Positions 46,013 to 56,978 of a stretch of 64,000 nt of DNA are shown here, one piece after another. The stretch covers positions 1 to 64,000 of the forward strand of contig CALYLX010000080.1 of the NCBI GenBank assembly GCA_944990035.1, read 5' to 3'. The DNA is from Clitopilus passeckerianus (lineage: Eukaryota > Basidiomycota > Agaricomycetes > Agaricales > Entolomataceae). Within the stretch, counting starts at the first letter, position 1. Every line of letters begins with the position of its first letter. A program made the translations under genes and the position numbers. The notes under the pieces were generated by a model. The model made no database searches. It was not told the DNA's origin and was given only the letters and a program-made list of their open reading frames with translations.

Positions 46013-48149
46013 TCAATCATCGTCCAAGCCCTGGATCAACTCAATGGCTAGACAAGATCTTGGTTTGATGGTACATGGGAATTCGGTTGGGCCTCTGTCC
46101 AAGGTCGGTCAGAACAGAACGTGCTGCAACTCTCGTTGATGGCTTACTCTATCGCAGAGGCACGATATTCTGGCCTTGGTTCCATCAACTCTCCATTCTC
46201 CCCAACTTTCTTTGAAATATCGAACAGGGACAGCACAGAAGCGGCGGTGAGTGTGAGGATGGATTGAGCGATTTGGCGACCAGGACAGGCTCTAGGACAT
46301 TTCTCAGAGATCACCACAGTTTGACAAGAGGGATTCAAATAGCGCACCTGCGCCCAAATCCAAAGCCGATATCCATCGGGTTTAGCACGTTCGTATCTAG
46401 CTGGCCTTCGTTGGTGAGGAAACGTTCTGGATCAAATATGCCTGGGTTGGGATAATCGGCTGCGTCATGGAGCATAGCCCTACGGGATAACCATAATTAA
46501 GCCATGCATTTATACGCGAAGCTTGAGATTTGAGAACTCACCAGATGTTTGAGATAACGGAAGACCCCTTTGGTATATGATAGCCTTCGAAAATGTCTCC
46601 TGCGTCGGTGGCGTGAGGGACACCTAGTTCCAGCTTGGTAGTCAGGCTTGATTTCGGTGGATGGTCAACAAGCGCGCTTACCTATGGGCCCTACAGGATG
46701 CCACCTATACAACGTTCAAGTACGAGAAGAACTCAAGGAGAACAAATCGCACCTGAAAACCTCAAACACTAGGGCAGTGAGGTAAGGTAAGGATTTTATA
46801 TTATCGATCGTGGGTAGTGATCCGTGCAGGGCATTGTCCAGTTCTCGCTGAGCCTTCTTTTGAGCCTCTGGGTACAAAGTCAGCGCGAGAATCAGCGTCC
46901 CAAGTCCAGCCGTGGTGGTATCCGAACCGGCTGCAGGGCGTCGTGCATGAGAGACGAAATATCGGATCGAGAAAGGGTCACGGACCCATGTAAACCGCCC
47001 CAGCAGCAGACCTCAGCAAGTCCTCGTCAATATCACCCTCCACTTTCTGTTCCAAGGTAGTCGAGACTAGTGATCGTTCGTAAATCCCCGTTTTCTGTTT
47101 GAATTTGATCAGCACGAATTGGTTGGTTACCAAAACTCAGGTCGCACCATCATCTCCACAGTAGCTTCGTACGGCTTGCTCCTGATCTGCCAAGCTAGTT
47201 CCCTAGACTTCTTCGCTCGCCGTAGATTTAGCTTCCCTGCCCCAGGGAACCATAACGGCAGGTGCCTTAGAAAAGGAAATACGTCAACAAGGTATGTCGA
47301 GGAAAGGATGTCAGTGGCGTCCGCTGCTGATTCTTCAGCCAGCTTCACAAAGGGATTAGAGGGAGAAGAGACTCGAATCCCGTATGTCGTATCAATGGTC
47401 ACTGAGCCAGGGACACTGAAGAGGAAGCTTGTAAGCTCGCTTATGAGACCCGGAGTTTGTGTAGAAATACCTACTGCCGAATGTGAGAGTAATAGTTGTC
47501 TGGGTCGTCAAGAAGATCTCGTAGAAGTTTGTTGATGTAACGTGTCACACGCCCCTGGTAGGCGCCAGGTTGGTTGAAGAACTTGGTGAAAATACGCCTA
47601 GCGGTTCGCCACCGGTCGCCATATGGCCAGATAGTGAACTGGAAACTCCATCCGGTGCTGCAAATTTTCTGGTTTAACGGTCGACATTCATAATGGATAT
47701 CGAAAAGGGAACTCGCAGATCAATCATGGGGAGTTGGGGCCTAGGGCAGAGATACCATCAACAGGCGAAAACATGAGAATCCATGCCCACGTACCTGCCG
47801 GAATAGATGGTTGAGCGTTTCTCTAGCAGCTCCTCCGCTACCCGTCGGGAATTGAGCACAACAAGAGAATTCCCTAAAGCCTCAAAATGGAGAATCTCTG
47901 ACCCTGCATAAACACTCGTTAGTAAGGCGTCGACGGTATGAACAGATTCGATCCTATACCGTATTCCTTTCCCATCTGTGCGAGTATCCGGGTATCCAAC
48001 TTCGTCGGCAGATTGAACAGGTTACCGAACAGAGGTAGTTTCCTAGGACCAGGTGGCAGTTGGCTAACGCGGCGGTACCAGCGAAGGAACGCGATAGCGA
48101 GATATCCGAAGCCAAGAGACGCATAGAGGGGTATGCGCTCGAGAACCAT
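46013..48149 (-). CDS. Cytochrome P450, 507 aa (copy 1)
   Basis: Twelve exons: 48149-47960, 47903-47795, 47740-47717, 47657-47475, 47415-47148, 47094-46986, 46930-46753, 46704-46682, 46623-46542, 46479-46348, 46291-46148 and 46094-46013 (1,524 nt). An N-terminal membrane anchor (LYASLGFGYLAIAFLRW) precedes the PPGPRKLPLFGN hinge. Then come the I-helix AGSDTTTAG (~295), E-x-x-R as EVFR (351-354), FDPERFL and the haem-binding loop FGFGRRACPGR with Cys435. It is an ER monooxygenase like the O-methylsterigmatocystin-oxidoreductase group common in mushrooms; the substrate is unknown. The intron after exon 3 has a GC donor (CT|GCGAGT) where the paralogue has GT. Intron positions match those of the P450 at 50507. 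Confidence 0.93.
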
Positions 48150-48549
48150 GGTGTGAGAAGAAGAGTCTGAATGCATTCGTACGTTGAGGCGCCTTTTATG
48201 AGGCACAAGCAGCGCTCGATCTCTGATCTCAGGCTCGGGCCGTTTGACGCCGGAGATATCGGTTCTTGATGAGAAGCAGTGAAGGAGTTGTTGCCCCTGT
48301 CGATTTGATAGGTTGCAAGTTAGAAAGCAGACCGGCAGCTAGATAGATCGTACTCTTGCCTAACAAAGCCAGCGGAAGGCCTTTGTAATAGAAAGCGGGT
48401 GCAAGCATCTTAATCGTGATCACGCACGAGAGAGTCACGGGAATGGGGAAAGATAGCGAATGGAGATGTCTGCGGCGCTTGGCTTGAGCCGTTTCTAGTA
48501 GAATCCAATCATAGATATTTCAATAGGTATGAATCTGAGATAGCGAGAC

Positions 48550-49801
48550 TTAACCGAGTTCGACACCCTGGCAGCGCACCAATGCATGGTACAGCACATC
48601 AGAGTCACCTTCGTTGACTAGCCCTCCAATTTCCTCCGTCTCCCTAAGAATCCGAGAGATATATTGCGTCAAACCCGACAAGTGGGCTGCTCTTGCACAC
48701 GCAGCATGAAGAGCCAAAATTTTCGAGTCGGGTAGGGGGTCCTTTTCTGCATCTGCGGTCAGAAATAGGACTGGGGATGGTACCCCTCTGCGAAATACTG
48801 GTATCGTAGAATTTATGCGGTATTGATTCGGAGGGTCCTACCACGAATATGGGTAAGCATTCTAACTTTTAGGACGGCTACCTCGTCTGCTCACGTTGGG
48901 GCCTTTCTCCAACCAGAGTTTCAGATCACTGAACAATCGATGAGTAACGTCGTCGAGGGTGAGGATATTCTCCAGTCGGTGGACCCTTTCCCACCAAATT
49001 CATCGGGACTAATTTTACCATATCGAGTCAGAATGATACGGGCAGAAGTAGAAAAGGCAGGCTAAATAATGCCAGAGTTAGATTTACCCGTAACCTTGGA
49101 TGCCCTGATGAAAATACCTGGTCACTTTGTTCAAGGCCGCCGTCAACAGTACAGCCAAGGATATTGGTAGCGTGTGCCTCCGATAAGAGGCTGGTACCAT
49201 CATCAATAGCAAGTCCTGCTTCGTAAGACGCCGTATCAATTCTGCCGGTGAGCATGCAACGATAACCGTCTCGCTTCAGCGCCTGGAAGTGGGGTTAGAC
49301 AATGACTTAGCCAATCCGCTGAACGAACTTTTTCTTTCGCAGAACGGTAGCTTGCGGGAAACTCGGCGACTGGCGAGCCGTCAGCACATGTTTGTCCATT
49401 GGAGGAGCGGCTGGAGCCGGGGGTACTTGCAGTTGGAGTTTTATTATAAACTGGAATAAAGAATTAACTTCGCTATTAACGTTGAGCCCGCGAACTTACA
49501 GCAGGCGAAGGAGATGGTTCTTATATCGCTCAGCTAACTCTTGACAACCGTTATCTCCAGAAGCCTGGATGATTTCTGTGGAGATGTCCGCTCGGCCTTC
49601 TTCGGTCGCCGCCTCGTTTATCAAACTGCCCAGAAACCTAGCACAGATCAACGGCGAGAGCCTGCATACTTGCCTAACTTCCGCATGGCGACGTTCTATA
49701 TCAAGGCAGTGTTCGTAGGCAGAATGAATGGTGACTGGGCGAGAGCCGACATATGGATTCGGTCGAGGAAGATCAACAGTTCGGACGTCAATTTGATGCA
49801 A
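48550..49801 (-). pseudogene. HNH-endonuclease-type protein, frameshifted
   Basis: The minus strand reads PNPYVGSRPVTIHSAYEHCL, CARFLGSLINEAATEEGRAD, then an intron, then ALKRDGYRCMLTGRIDTASY with SEAHATNILG (the HNH-type core), ARIILTRYGKISPDEFGGKG, VHRLENILTLDDVTHRLFSD, WLEKGPN. After another intron it continues PLPDSKILALHAACARAAHL and ends GVELG. This layout is that of agaricomycete HNH nuclease proteins. One base is lost or gained near 48990, between FGGKG and VHRLEN. The HNH core is poorly kept, with no clear AHI.P. The first ~15 residues and the start codon are uncertain. It sits between the two P450 genes. Confidence 0.65.
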
Positions 49802-50506
49802 TCAAATCCAACAACCCCTGGAATTACTTCCACCGATTTCTTTCCACCCAGTATGCCGTTGAGCTGATACCCGCTTTAGCAAACATGTAGAACTTACAAG
49901 TCTGTACTAAGGCTTCTAGGATGGATTCCACCTTCTTCACTATATCTTGAAGCTTGATCTGATCCCTTTTGACGTGGTAGTGCTCGTTGCCTGTGGCAGT
50001 GAATTCATCCTATTAGAGGACATCCTTTTGCGGGATCAGCATGAAGGCAGATATGGTTTTGATTAAGCTGTACTGATCAACGCCCTTGCGATGGATTATG
50101 TTGTTTCTATTATTCGTTCTGCGGCCGCACCGAGAGCGAAACTCTTGGGATCTTTGTGCAGCTGACTCCTCACGTGATCGGGTATCAATGAACGATAGCG
50201 CTTTTGAAATCCCAAACGACTCTCGAACGCACCACGAGTGGTTCAATACCACCGATTTGGGTCTCGCTGCGTAGCCCACCGCCAGACTAACCTACGTCTC
50301 AAGTCTGCTGTATGCATATAACCTCCTTCTCTAGTGCGTTCAATGTTTGATGCAGAGTCCGGAGTCGACCCAGCTTGCACTCCGAATATGATGGCATATG
50401 GATACCTCGTGTAATTCCAGTGAATGGACAGAGGTATATAACATCCCGTTGTTGTCGCTGGCTGTTTTCGGCCCCATAAATCCACTTCAAGCTTTGTGCT
50501 GCAACG

Positions 50507-52589
50507 ATGGCCTTAAGCAGCACATCGATCTTTGTTTCCATAGTTCTCGGGAACGCTCTCCTACTCTTACTCCGCTGGAGGCGTCAAATGAAAGAACTTC
50601 CGCCAGGACCATTGAAGCTTCCATTGCTTGGAAATGTGCTCAACATGCCAACAAAACTCGATGCGCGTGTGTTCGCAAAGATGGGAAAAGATCATGGTCC
50701 GTTGGCCTCTTTGAATTCTTACTTGTTCTGGAGGCTGAACTTCGGCCAGCTTCCAACATACTGCACTTCGGGGCATTAGGATTCTCTATCTTTGTCGTCA
50801 ACTCACGGGAAATTGCCGAAGATCTGCTAGACAAGAGATCGGGTATCTATTCCAGCAGGTGATTACGTCGCCGAGTCTGGAGATCGAGGATGAGCTAATC
50901 TTTGGTACCAGACCGAAATTGACCATGTTCAACCTGTGCGTGACTATTATGCAACCGGATTTTAGCATTCAGCCCTCATCTCACCTCGTTTGGCTAGCTG
51001 TGGATGGGGATTCGAGTGGATAATTTGGCCATACGGCGAACGATGGCGGAATGCGCGCAGAATGTTCACACAAGGGTTCAGCTCTCCCGACGTATATCGC
51101 CGGCGAGAGGTCCTCTACGTAAAATCGTTCATCAGAAAACTCCTCGACAATCCAGAAGGCTATTATGGGCACATCCGTAGGTGCGCTTTTTTTTTACTTT
51201 GCTCATCTTCATTGGACTTACGATGCTAAGCCTGCCTGGATCAATCACCCTCGACATGACATACGGTGTCAAGATTGACTCGTCCAATGACCCATTCCTG
51301 AAATTGGCCGAGTCAGCAGCTGCGGAAAGCACGGCGCTCATCGCTGAGACCTACTTAGTCGAATTGCTTCCCATTTTAAGGCACCTTCCTCCATGGTTCC
51401 CTGGTGCATCCTTCCAGAGAAAGGCGGCGGAATGCAGGTCGATGGCAGTCGAAGTCGTCAATAAACCGTTTTATGCCTCCGAGGCTCTAGTAGTATGTGT
51501 CTCACCCGGATCTATTAAGGGGTGCCAAAGCTGATGTTCCGTCAGAAAACAGGAGATTTTGAGCCTGCACTAGTGACAAGTGCATTGGAGGACGGCGTCA
51601 TGAGCAGTGGAGAGATAGAGCTTTTGAAAGAAGTTGCTGCGACCGTATTCCTCGGTGAGGAGATTTGTTAACCTCCGAGCTCCCTATTCTAAGTTGTCAC
51701 AGCGGGCTCCGATACGACAACGGCTGCTCTAGGTAACTTCTTCCTCGCGATGGTCCTGTATCCAGAGGTCCAGAAGAAGATACAGGCCGAGGTCGACGCC
51801 TTGCTTCAAGGAACACTTCCGACACATGACGACCTCGATTTCTTCCCTTATGTAGAGGCCGTAATTCTTGAAACTCTTCGGTGCGTTTTGTAGTTTGTAT
51901 GAAGCATTACAGTGATTAACGTCGCGTAGGTGGAGACCCGTCACGCCCTTGGGTAAGGAGATCAAATCCTAGTATACTGGGATATAGATTAACAGATTCA
52001 TAGGCGTGCCTCACTCGCTTGACTCTGAGGACCTATATAGAGGGTATCGCATTCCTGCAGGGTCTTTTGTCATTGCGAATGAATGGTGAGTCCTCGCCGT
52101 AAGGTCCCTAGTGGTTGATTGAAACCATTTTTCAGGGCAATGTTACACAATGAACGTGATTACCCAGAGCCCGAGAAGTTCAAGCCTGAACGGTTCATAA
52201 AGAACGGGAAGCTCGATAGGTCGGTGAAAAGCCCATTGGACGTGGCGTTTGGGTTTGGGCGAAGGTAATTGTACCTGCTTTCAATTTCGTACTTCTGAGG
52301 AGACTCACTATACTAGGAGTTGCCCTGGCCGACACATCGCAATGTCTACCCTCAAACTCACCGCGGCCTCTGTCCTTTCGATTTTCGACTGGAACATGAA
52401 GCTGGATGAGCGAGGTAAACCCATTCGACCATCTGGAGAATTCTTCGGTGGCGCTCTGGAGTGAGTGGTACTTGTCAATAGCTGGATGGCACTAACGACC
52501 GAAATAGACAACCCAAGGAATTTCCCTGTACTATCAACCCACGTTCCCGGCAGGCGGCGGAACTTGTTCGATCTCTCGTCGATATATAG
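50507..52589 (+). CDS. Cytochrome P450, 504 aa (copy 2)
   Basis: Twelve exons: 50507-50696, 50750-50858, 50912-50935, 50998-51180, 51231-51492, 51546-51654, 51703-51880, 51930-51952, 52004-52085, 52136-52264, 52317-52460 and 52508-52589 (1,515 nt). Landmarks: membrane anchor (IFVSIVLGNALLLLLRWRR), PPGPLKLPLLGN, WPYGERWRNARRMF (helix C), AGSDTTTAALG (~293), ETLR (349-352), FKPERFI and haem loop FGFGRRSCPGRH with Cys432. All introns are GT-AG. Exon lengths equal those of the P450 at 46013-48149 in 10 of 12 cases, so the two are paralogues from a duplication with inversion. The 24-nt third exon and 23-nt eighth exon are shared. Confidence 0.95.
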
Positions 52590-52704
52590 TTCAGCTAGAG
52601 ATATAATAAACGTCGACAGCATGTAATACCGCATGTAATTCAAGAAGGAGAGAACGTTAGGCCTCATATGCAACTTCGTCAGGTGCATGTACTAAACAAC
52701 ACGG

Positions 52705-53208
52705 TTAAAAGTGAGCGCAGCTGCTGTCGGCTGGAAAAATGACCTCGTTATTCTCATCAATGCTGGCATGAATTGGTCGCTACTCACCACCATCTTGGAC
52801 AGTGACGGAATTGGACCAAACAGCGCCACCAGCACTATCAAGCGCGGCGAAGCTGATAGGTGTGCCTAGACAAGATTTCAGTCGCCACCAGAGGTAAAAG
52901 CATCTTGCTTTGTCTTACCAGCGGGCTTGTCCACAATCCAAACTAAGGAGGTTCCTGAGATCGGGCCCCAGACTGACCATGGTGGTGCCAGTGGGTTGTT
53001 TCCAGGGTGAACTCTGAACATTTATGGGGTAACTTCAAGAACTCGATGTTGAATGAACATACCGCTGTACAGATTTCAAGTTCGGATAAAGAGTAGGCTC
53101 GACATGGTAAATCTAACACACCAATGTATAAGGGCCTGGATGACGTGCGTCAGAGATATTCCACACTATTGAAACGAATCTTTACTTACCTGTACCCCCG
53201 GACTTCAT
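52705..53208 (-). CDS. Small protein ending in a VTVQxG...SSC motif, ~110 aa
   Basis: Exons can be joined on the minus strand: IYHVEPTLYPNLKSVQR / VHPGNNPLAPPWSVWGPIS, GTSLVWIVDKPAG / TPISFAALDSAGGAVWSNSV, TVQDG / ADSSCAHF. The closing pattern is that of small basidiomycete proteins with a beta-sandwich-like domain (DSAGG...VTVQ.G.DSSC), whose function is unknown. The first exon (53208-53190, MKSGGT) does not join the second in phase, so the true start is unresolved. The gene may be damaged at its 5' end. Confidence 0.5.
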
Positions 53209-53700
53209 TGTGAAGAAGATTATGCCTGTAATTTAGAATGAGCTTGTCGCTTTTATACCACACCGTCATCCACACAACACAGGGGATTTTCCAAGTGTCA
53301 TCGTAGGCAGTTTATCCCACATCAATGTGGGCTACCTCTGGCATTCAAAGACCATGTGGTGAGGCAACCTGGCTGTATAGGTTTGTCAAAGATGCCAAGA
53401 ATTGTAGAAGAAGAAATGCAATGAAATGAATGGACCAAAATCGAGTAATTATATATCCTGCTGATCTGACAGATGCAGCGTTCCTACATCGGTCCCCGAG
53501 GTCGCTATTGCACTGAAAATGCACTGAAAACCTATTGAATGTGTGCGGCCGCCAAGACGCTGGCTTGTATCAAGTAGTCCCGATTCCGAGGGAAAGGGGT
53601 TTCAACGATAAGGCAATTCCGCCTTCCATGTCAGCAGGATGAGGAGGAAAAATCTCTCCGTCAAACCCATCACCCCAATCCATACTAAGTCGTTGATACA
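53209..53700. other. Intergenic region
   Basis: No supportable feature apart from the probable promoter of the small protein. Confidence 0.4.
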
Positions 53701-53800
53701 TTCAGTTAAACCTGTATTTCTGGCTAGCTCTTCGTCATATAGTATTTGCCATAAAGTCATCGATTGTTATTCTATACATATACATTCAACCATAATACAT

Positions 53801-55531
53801 TTACTTAACCTTATAGAACCCATCCCTATCCCAAGCTTCCGTCGACTTCTGTCCCTCCCTGACACGTCCCAACCTCTCCAACGTCAACCCCGCCGCTCTC
53901 AAGAACATCGTCCCATCAAGCCTCTGCGCACCAGGCAACTCCTTATTCTTAAAATCGGCCTCGCCGGCCTTACGTCCTCCATACAAGGCGTCGTAGTGAG
54001 CCAAAGCTCGGACGAGCTTGGGGAGGTGGTCGTTAGGATCGACAATGGCGGTCTCAATGAGAGGGAGCCAGGGGTTGGGTGTGACGGCGTAGGCTGGAGC
54101 TTCTTTGGCCAGCAGAGCGTCCGAACTGGGTGTGGGCAGGGCGCTACCAGGAACTGGGCCAGGCCTGGAGGTAGTGGACTCGAAGAAGCGTTCAATTTCG
54201 AAGCTGGGGAGTCCACGCCCGATTGTGTAGCCGAGTGAGACGAGAAGGTAGCTCCGAAGCAGGAGTGCTTGCGACTCTGGTTTGAGATAGGCGCAGTAGG
54301 ACGCCAGGAAGAGGGAAGAGGTGACCAGATGCATCCTATACGAAGTACAAGTCAGATTTTGACGTCAACGGCCGACGTAGGGATAGACTTACAAGAAGAA
54401 ATCTGCTTTAAAGTGATCTGCTTTACCCCATCCACCGACACCGTAAACGAGGGCGTTGAGCCAGCTCAGCTCAGCTATCTTGCTGTCGAGATCCCTAAGG
54501 CCCGGCTCGAAGGTCCAGTCTTCGGCATATTTGGCAAGCTTACTGGCGTACTTCTGCATGACGATGGAGAAGGTGTTGTCCAGTTCCTTCTCCGCGATCT
54601 TGACAAGCTCGGGGTCCTTGGCTACACGAGCGAGAAGGTCGAAGACGTGGCATGATTTTGACCCAGTCTTCGCGGTGGCTGTGTCCGAACTGACAGCAAG
54701 AGAGGCAAGACGAGAAATCGCATCTCCAACCCCGCTGGTCTCGAAATCGGCGTTCAAGGTGACTGCAGCGACGTGGGCCAGGGAGGTTTCCCTGTGAACA
54801 GCAGCTTGGGCGAGTCCTAAATTAGGCAATTAGGGACATAGGCCCCCCCATGACCAAGATGGCGACGAACCTTCAGCTACCATTCCAGGAAGGCGGAACT
54901 CAAGACCGTATCCAGCGTGAATCATAGGGTGTACGAGTCCACCAAGGAAACGGTCAAGCATAGCCGGGTTACGACCACCCTCCTTAGCAGGAGTATTGGC
55001 ACCCTTGGAGAACACATATTGCTCAAGAACGGGTGCAATTCCTTGCTCGCGAATCCTGCCAGTGAAGAACTTCAGGAAAGCTTGGTAGTTGCTGTAACAA
55101 TGGTCAGAGGACGCTTGATAGGTGCAATGAAAGAACGCACATATGATCACCAGTATATTCCTTCCAGTTGTCGTCGGAAACCTCGACTGGGGATACACGA
55201 GCCGGACGTTGCATACCCTCGTCATATTTATATCCAGCCTTGATTGCGTTTCCAGGTGCTCCAAGAGCCCAAATAGCTATGGCCCTATGGGCAGAATGGC
55301 TGGAGAAGTAACGTCAGACTTGGCGGGCAGCAACATGCAAGCTAGTTATACGTACTTATGAAAGCCTCTGTCGTTGAAGAATATATCCCAACGGGTGTGG
55401 TTATCCTTGAGAACGTCCAGGAGAGCTGCAACCGAGTCTGGGTTGACACCAGGCAAGTTTCTCGGAACGAGCTTGCCTGGAGGTGCAGATGGTGCAGGAA
55501 AGAGATCTTGATCAGCTGCGTTAGAAGACAT
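53801..55531 (-). CDS. Questin-oxidase-like (AflY-type) oxidoreductase, 504 aa (copy 1)
   Basis: Exons 55531-55356, 55299-55141, 55091-54871, 54816-54393 and 54335-53801 (1,515 nt) stay in frame. Landmarks of the questin_oxidase family are present: the N-terminal LPGVNPDSVAALLDVLKDNH, NHSAHRAIAIWALGAPG, NYQAFLKFFTGRIREQG, GRNPAMLDRFLGGLVHPMIH with GYGLEF, and LVYGVGGWGKADHFKADFF. Questin oxidase and AflY are Baeyer-Villiger-type enzymes that open anthraquinone or related rings in fungal polyketide pathways. The conserved His residues in NHSAHR and HPMIH could be functional, but no catalytic set is proven. No signal peptide. It is the intact member of a tandem pair. Confidence 0.88.
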
Positions 55532-55779
55532 TGTGTATTTGTTGAACCTCCTAGTCGTGGACAAGACGGACTTTATACGACGAGCCTGGTGTCCCTTTAG
55601 ATGCATTTCTGTGCTCACCAGTCGCATTTCGAGGATTTGACGTCAGGTCACGGGCAGTTTTACTCAGCAGAATGATCATGAATTTGGACGACCACGATCA
55701 TTATCAACTAAATAGCCTGCGGATCTTTCAAGGGCGTGACTTGCTGACAGCTTTATATTGAAGTGACTCAAGTCCAAGA

Positions 55780-56070
55780 GTCATTTGTGAACTGCGTCGG
55801 CAAAAGGAGAAACAACCTCGACGAGAACGTGGACGTTGAGTCCAGAGTTGTCTCCTCCAAACTTCCGTTCGGAAATATTTTCGGTTCATCCGATGGACAC
55901 GGTACAAGCAACCGCAAATAAGCCCAATGTGGCTCTCAGGCCGACGGCATCCGAAGCAAGCAACTCCAATGTACAAATACAGAAAGCTGTCCATGAGGAT
56001 CCTTTGCAGCTGCAAGTGCTTTTTGTTCGTATTTTCTGTAGCTTTTGCTAAGTCAACTATGACACAGTTT
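55780..56070 (+). pseudogene. Truncated duplicate of the TMEM242-like gene 5' end
   Basis: 55816-55870 matches 59236-59290 (GAGAACGTGG.CGTTGAGTCC), and 56000-56070 matches 59490-59560, the first exon border and intron of the gene at 59415. The rest of the gene is absent. The relic was carried along when the questin-oxidase-like gene was duplicated. Confidence 0.65.
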
Positions 56071-56109
56071 GTAAAGAAGGAGTCTATCCGAGTTCGTATG
56101 AAGTTGTTA

Positions 56110-56240
56110 AACAGCCAGTTGAACCTGTATCTCAGGCTGGCTTCCTTCGCCAAATTGCAATTGTCGAAGAGTCATAAATTGCTATTCCATACATATACAT
56201 TCGGACATAACGCAGTTTACACGCATTTAATTGACCTTTG
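56110..56240. repeat. Relic of the 3' end of a questin-oxidase-like unit
   Basis: 56115-56235 resembles 53708-53820, the 3' flank and last codons of the gene at 53801, including TACATATACATTC and TTTAC.C.T.TAA blocks. It implies a further, mostly deleted tandem unit. Confidence 0.5.
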
Positions 56241-56279
56241 TGGAAATGAATTCCTCAGCCGCAGGGAGTGCACTTGAGT

Positions 56280-56978
56280 CGGGTCCCGTTGAGTTTGGTA
56301 GAGTACGAGTAAACCTAAGTGAAAAATAATTCCTCGAAGGTTGAGGAGTGAGCGTGAAAGTAGGAGATCAAGAGGTGATGGTGGCCTTTAGCCGAGACGC
56401 GCGACGCGTCTGAGGGAAGGAAAGGGAGAGACTGGGAAACTGAACGTGAAAACACTCAATAAACTAGTGCCCACTCTTTGTGGACGATGCTGGAGCTCTC
56501 TTTGAGCTCAGTGCTGAAGTATTCTTGAGATGTTCGACTGACGAACGAGCTTAGACAGGCTGGAAAGTTAGGGAGAAGGTATAAATTGCCGGGAGAGAGG
56601 AAAAGTGGGAAAGTGGGGATTCCCCCGGTCGAAAATACAGGTGGTGGGTATTAATAATGTACAGAAACCGAAGGCGCACGTACTCTCGTGCCCCCGGACC
56701 CAAAATGATGTCATAATGTACAGAAAAACGAAGAGGGAGCTCGAAAATGAGAGAGAAAGAATAACATACGAAAAAGGAAAGGCCTTGACCGAATGTGGAA
56801 ATACCTCCGGATGACGAGTTCTGGGGAATTTCTCGAGGCGATGGGAGTCGCGTAGGCGTGCTGTGGCCCTAGCAGCATCTTTTACGCGTCCTAGGACTCC
56901 CTTCAGCACTCTACCATCCCAGATTCGTTTCCCCTTTGATATCTCCAGACCCGATGTCGGCTGTATAGTACAATGTAA
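56280..56978. other. Intergenic region
   Basis: No gene is supportable; purine-rich stretches only. Confidence 0.4.

Noticed and set aside
53899..54216. Second frames within the questin-oxidase-like exons in both copies (also 57413-57670)
   Set aside because: Conserved between copies only because the underlying coding sequence is duplicated.
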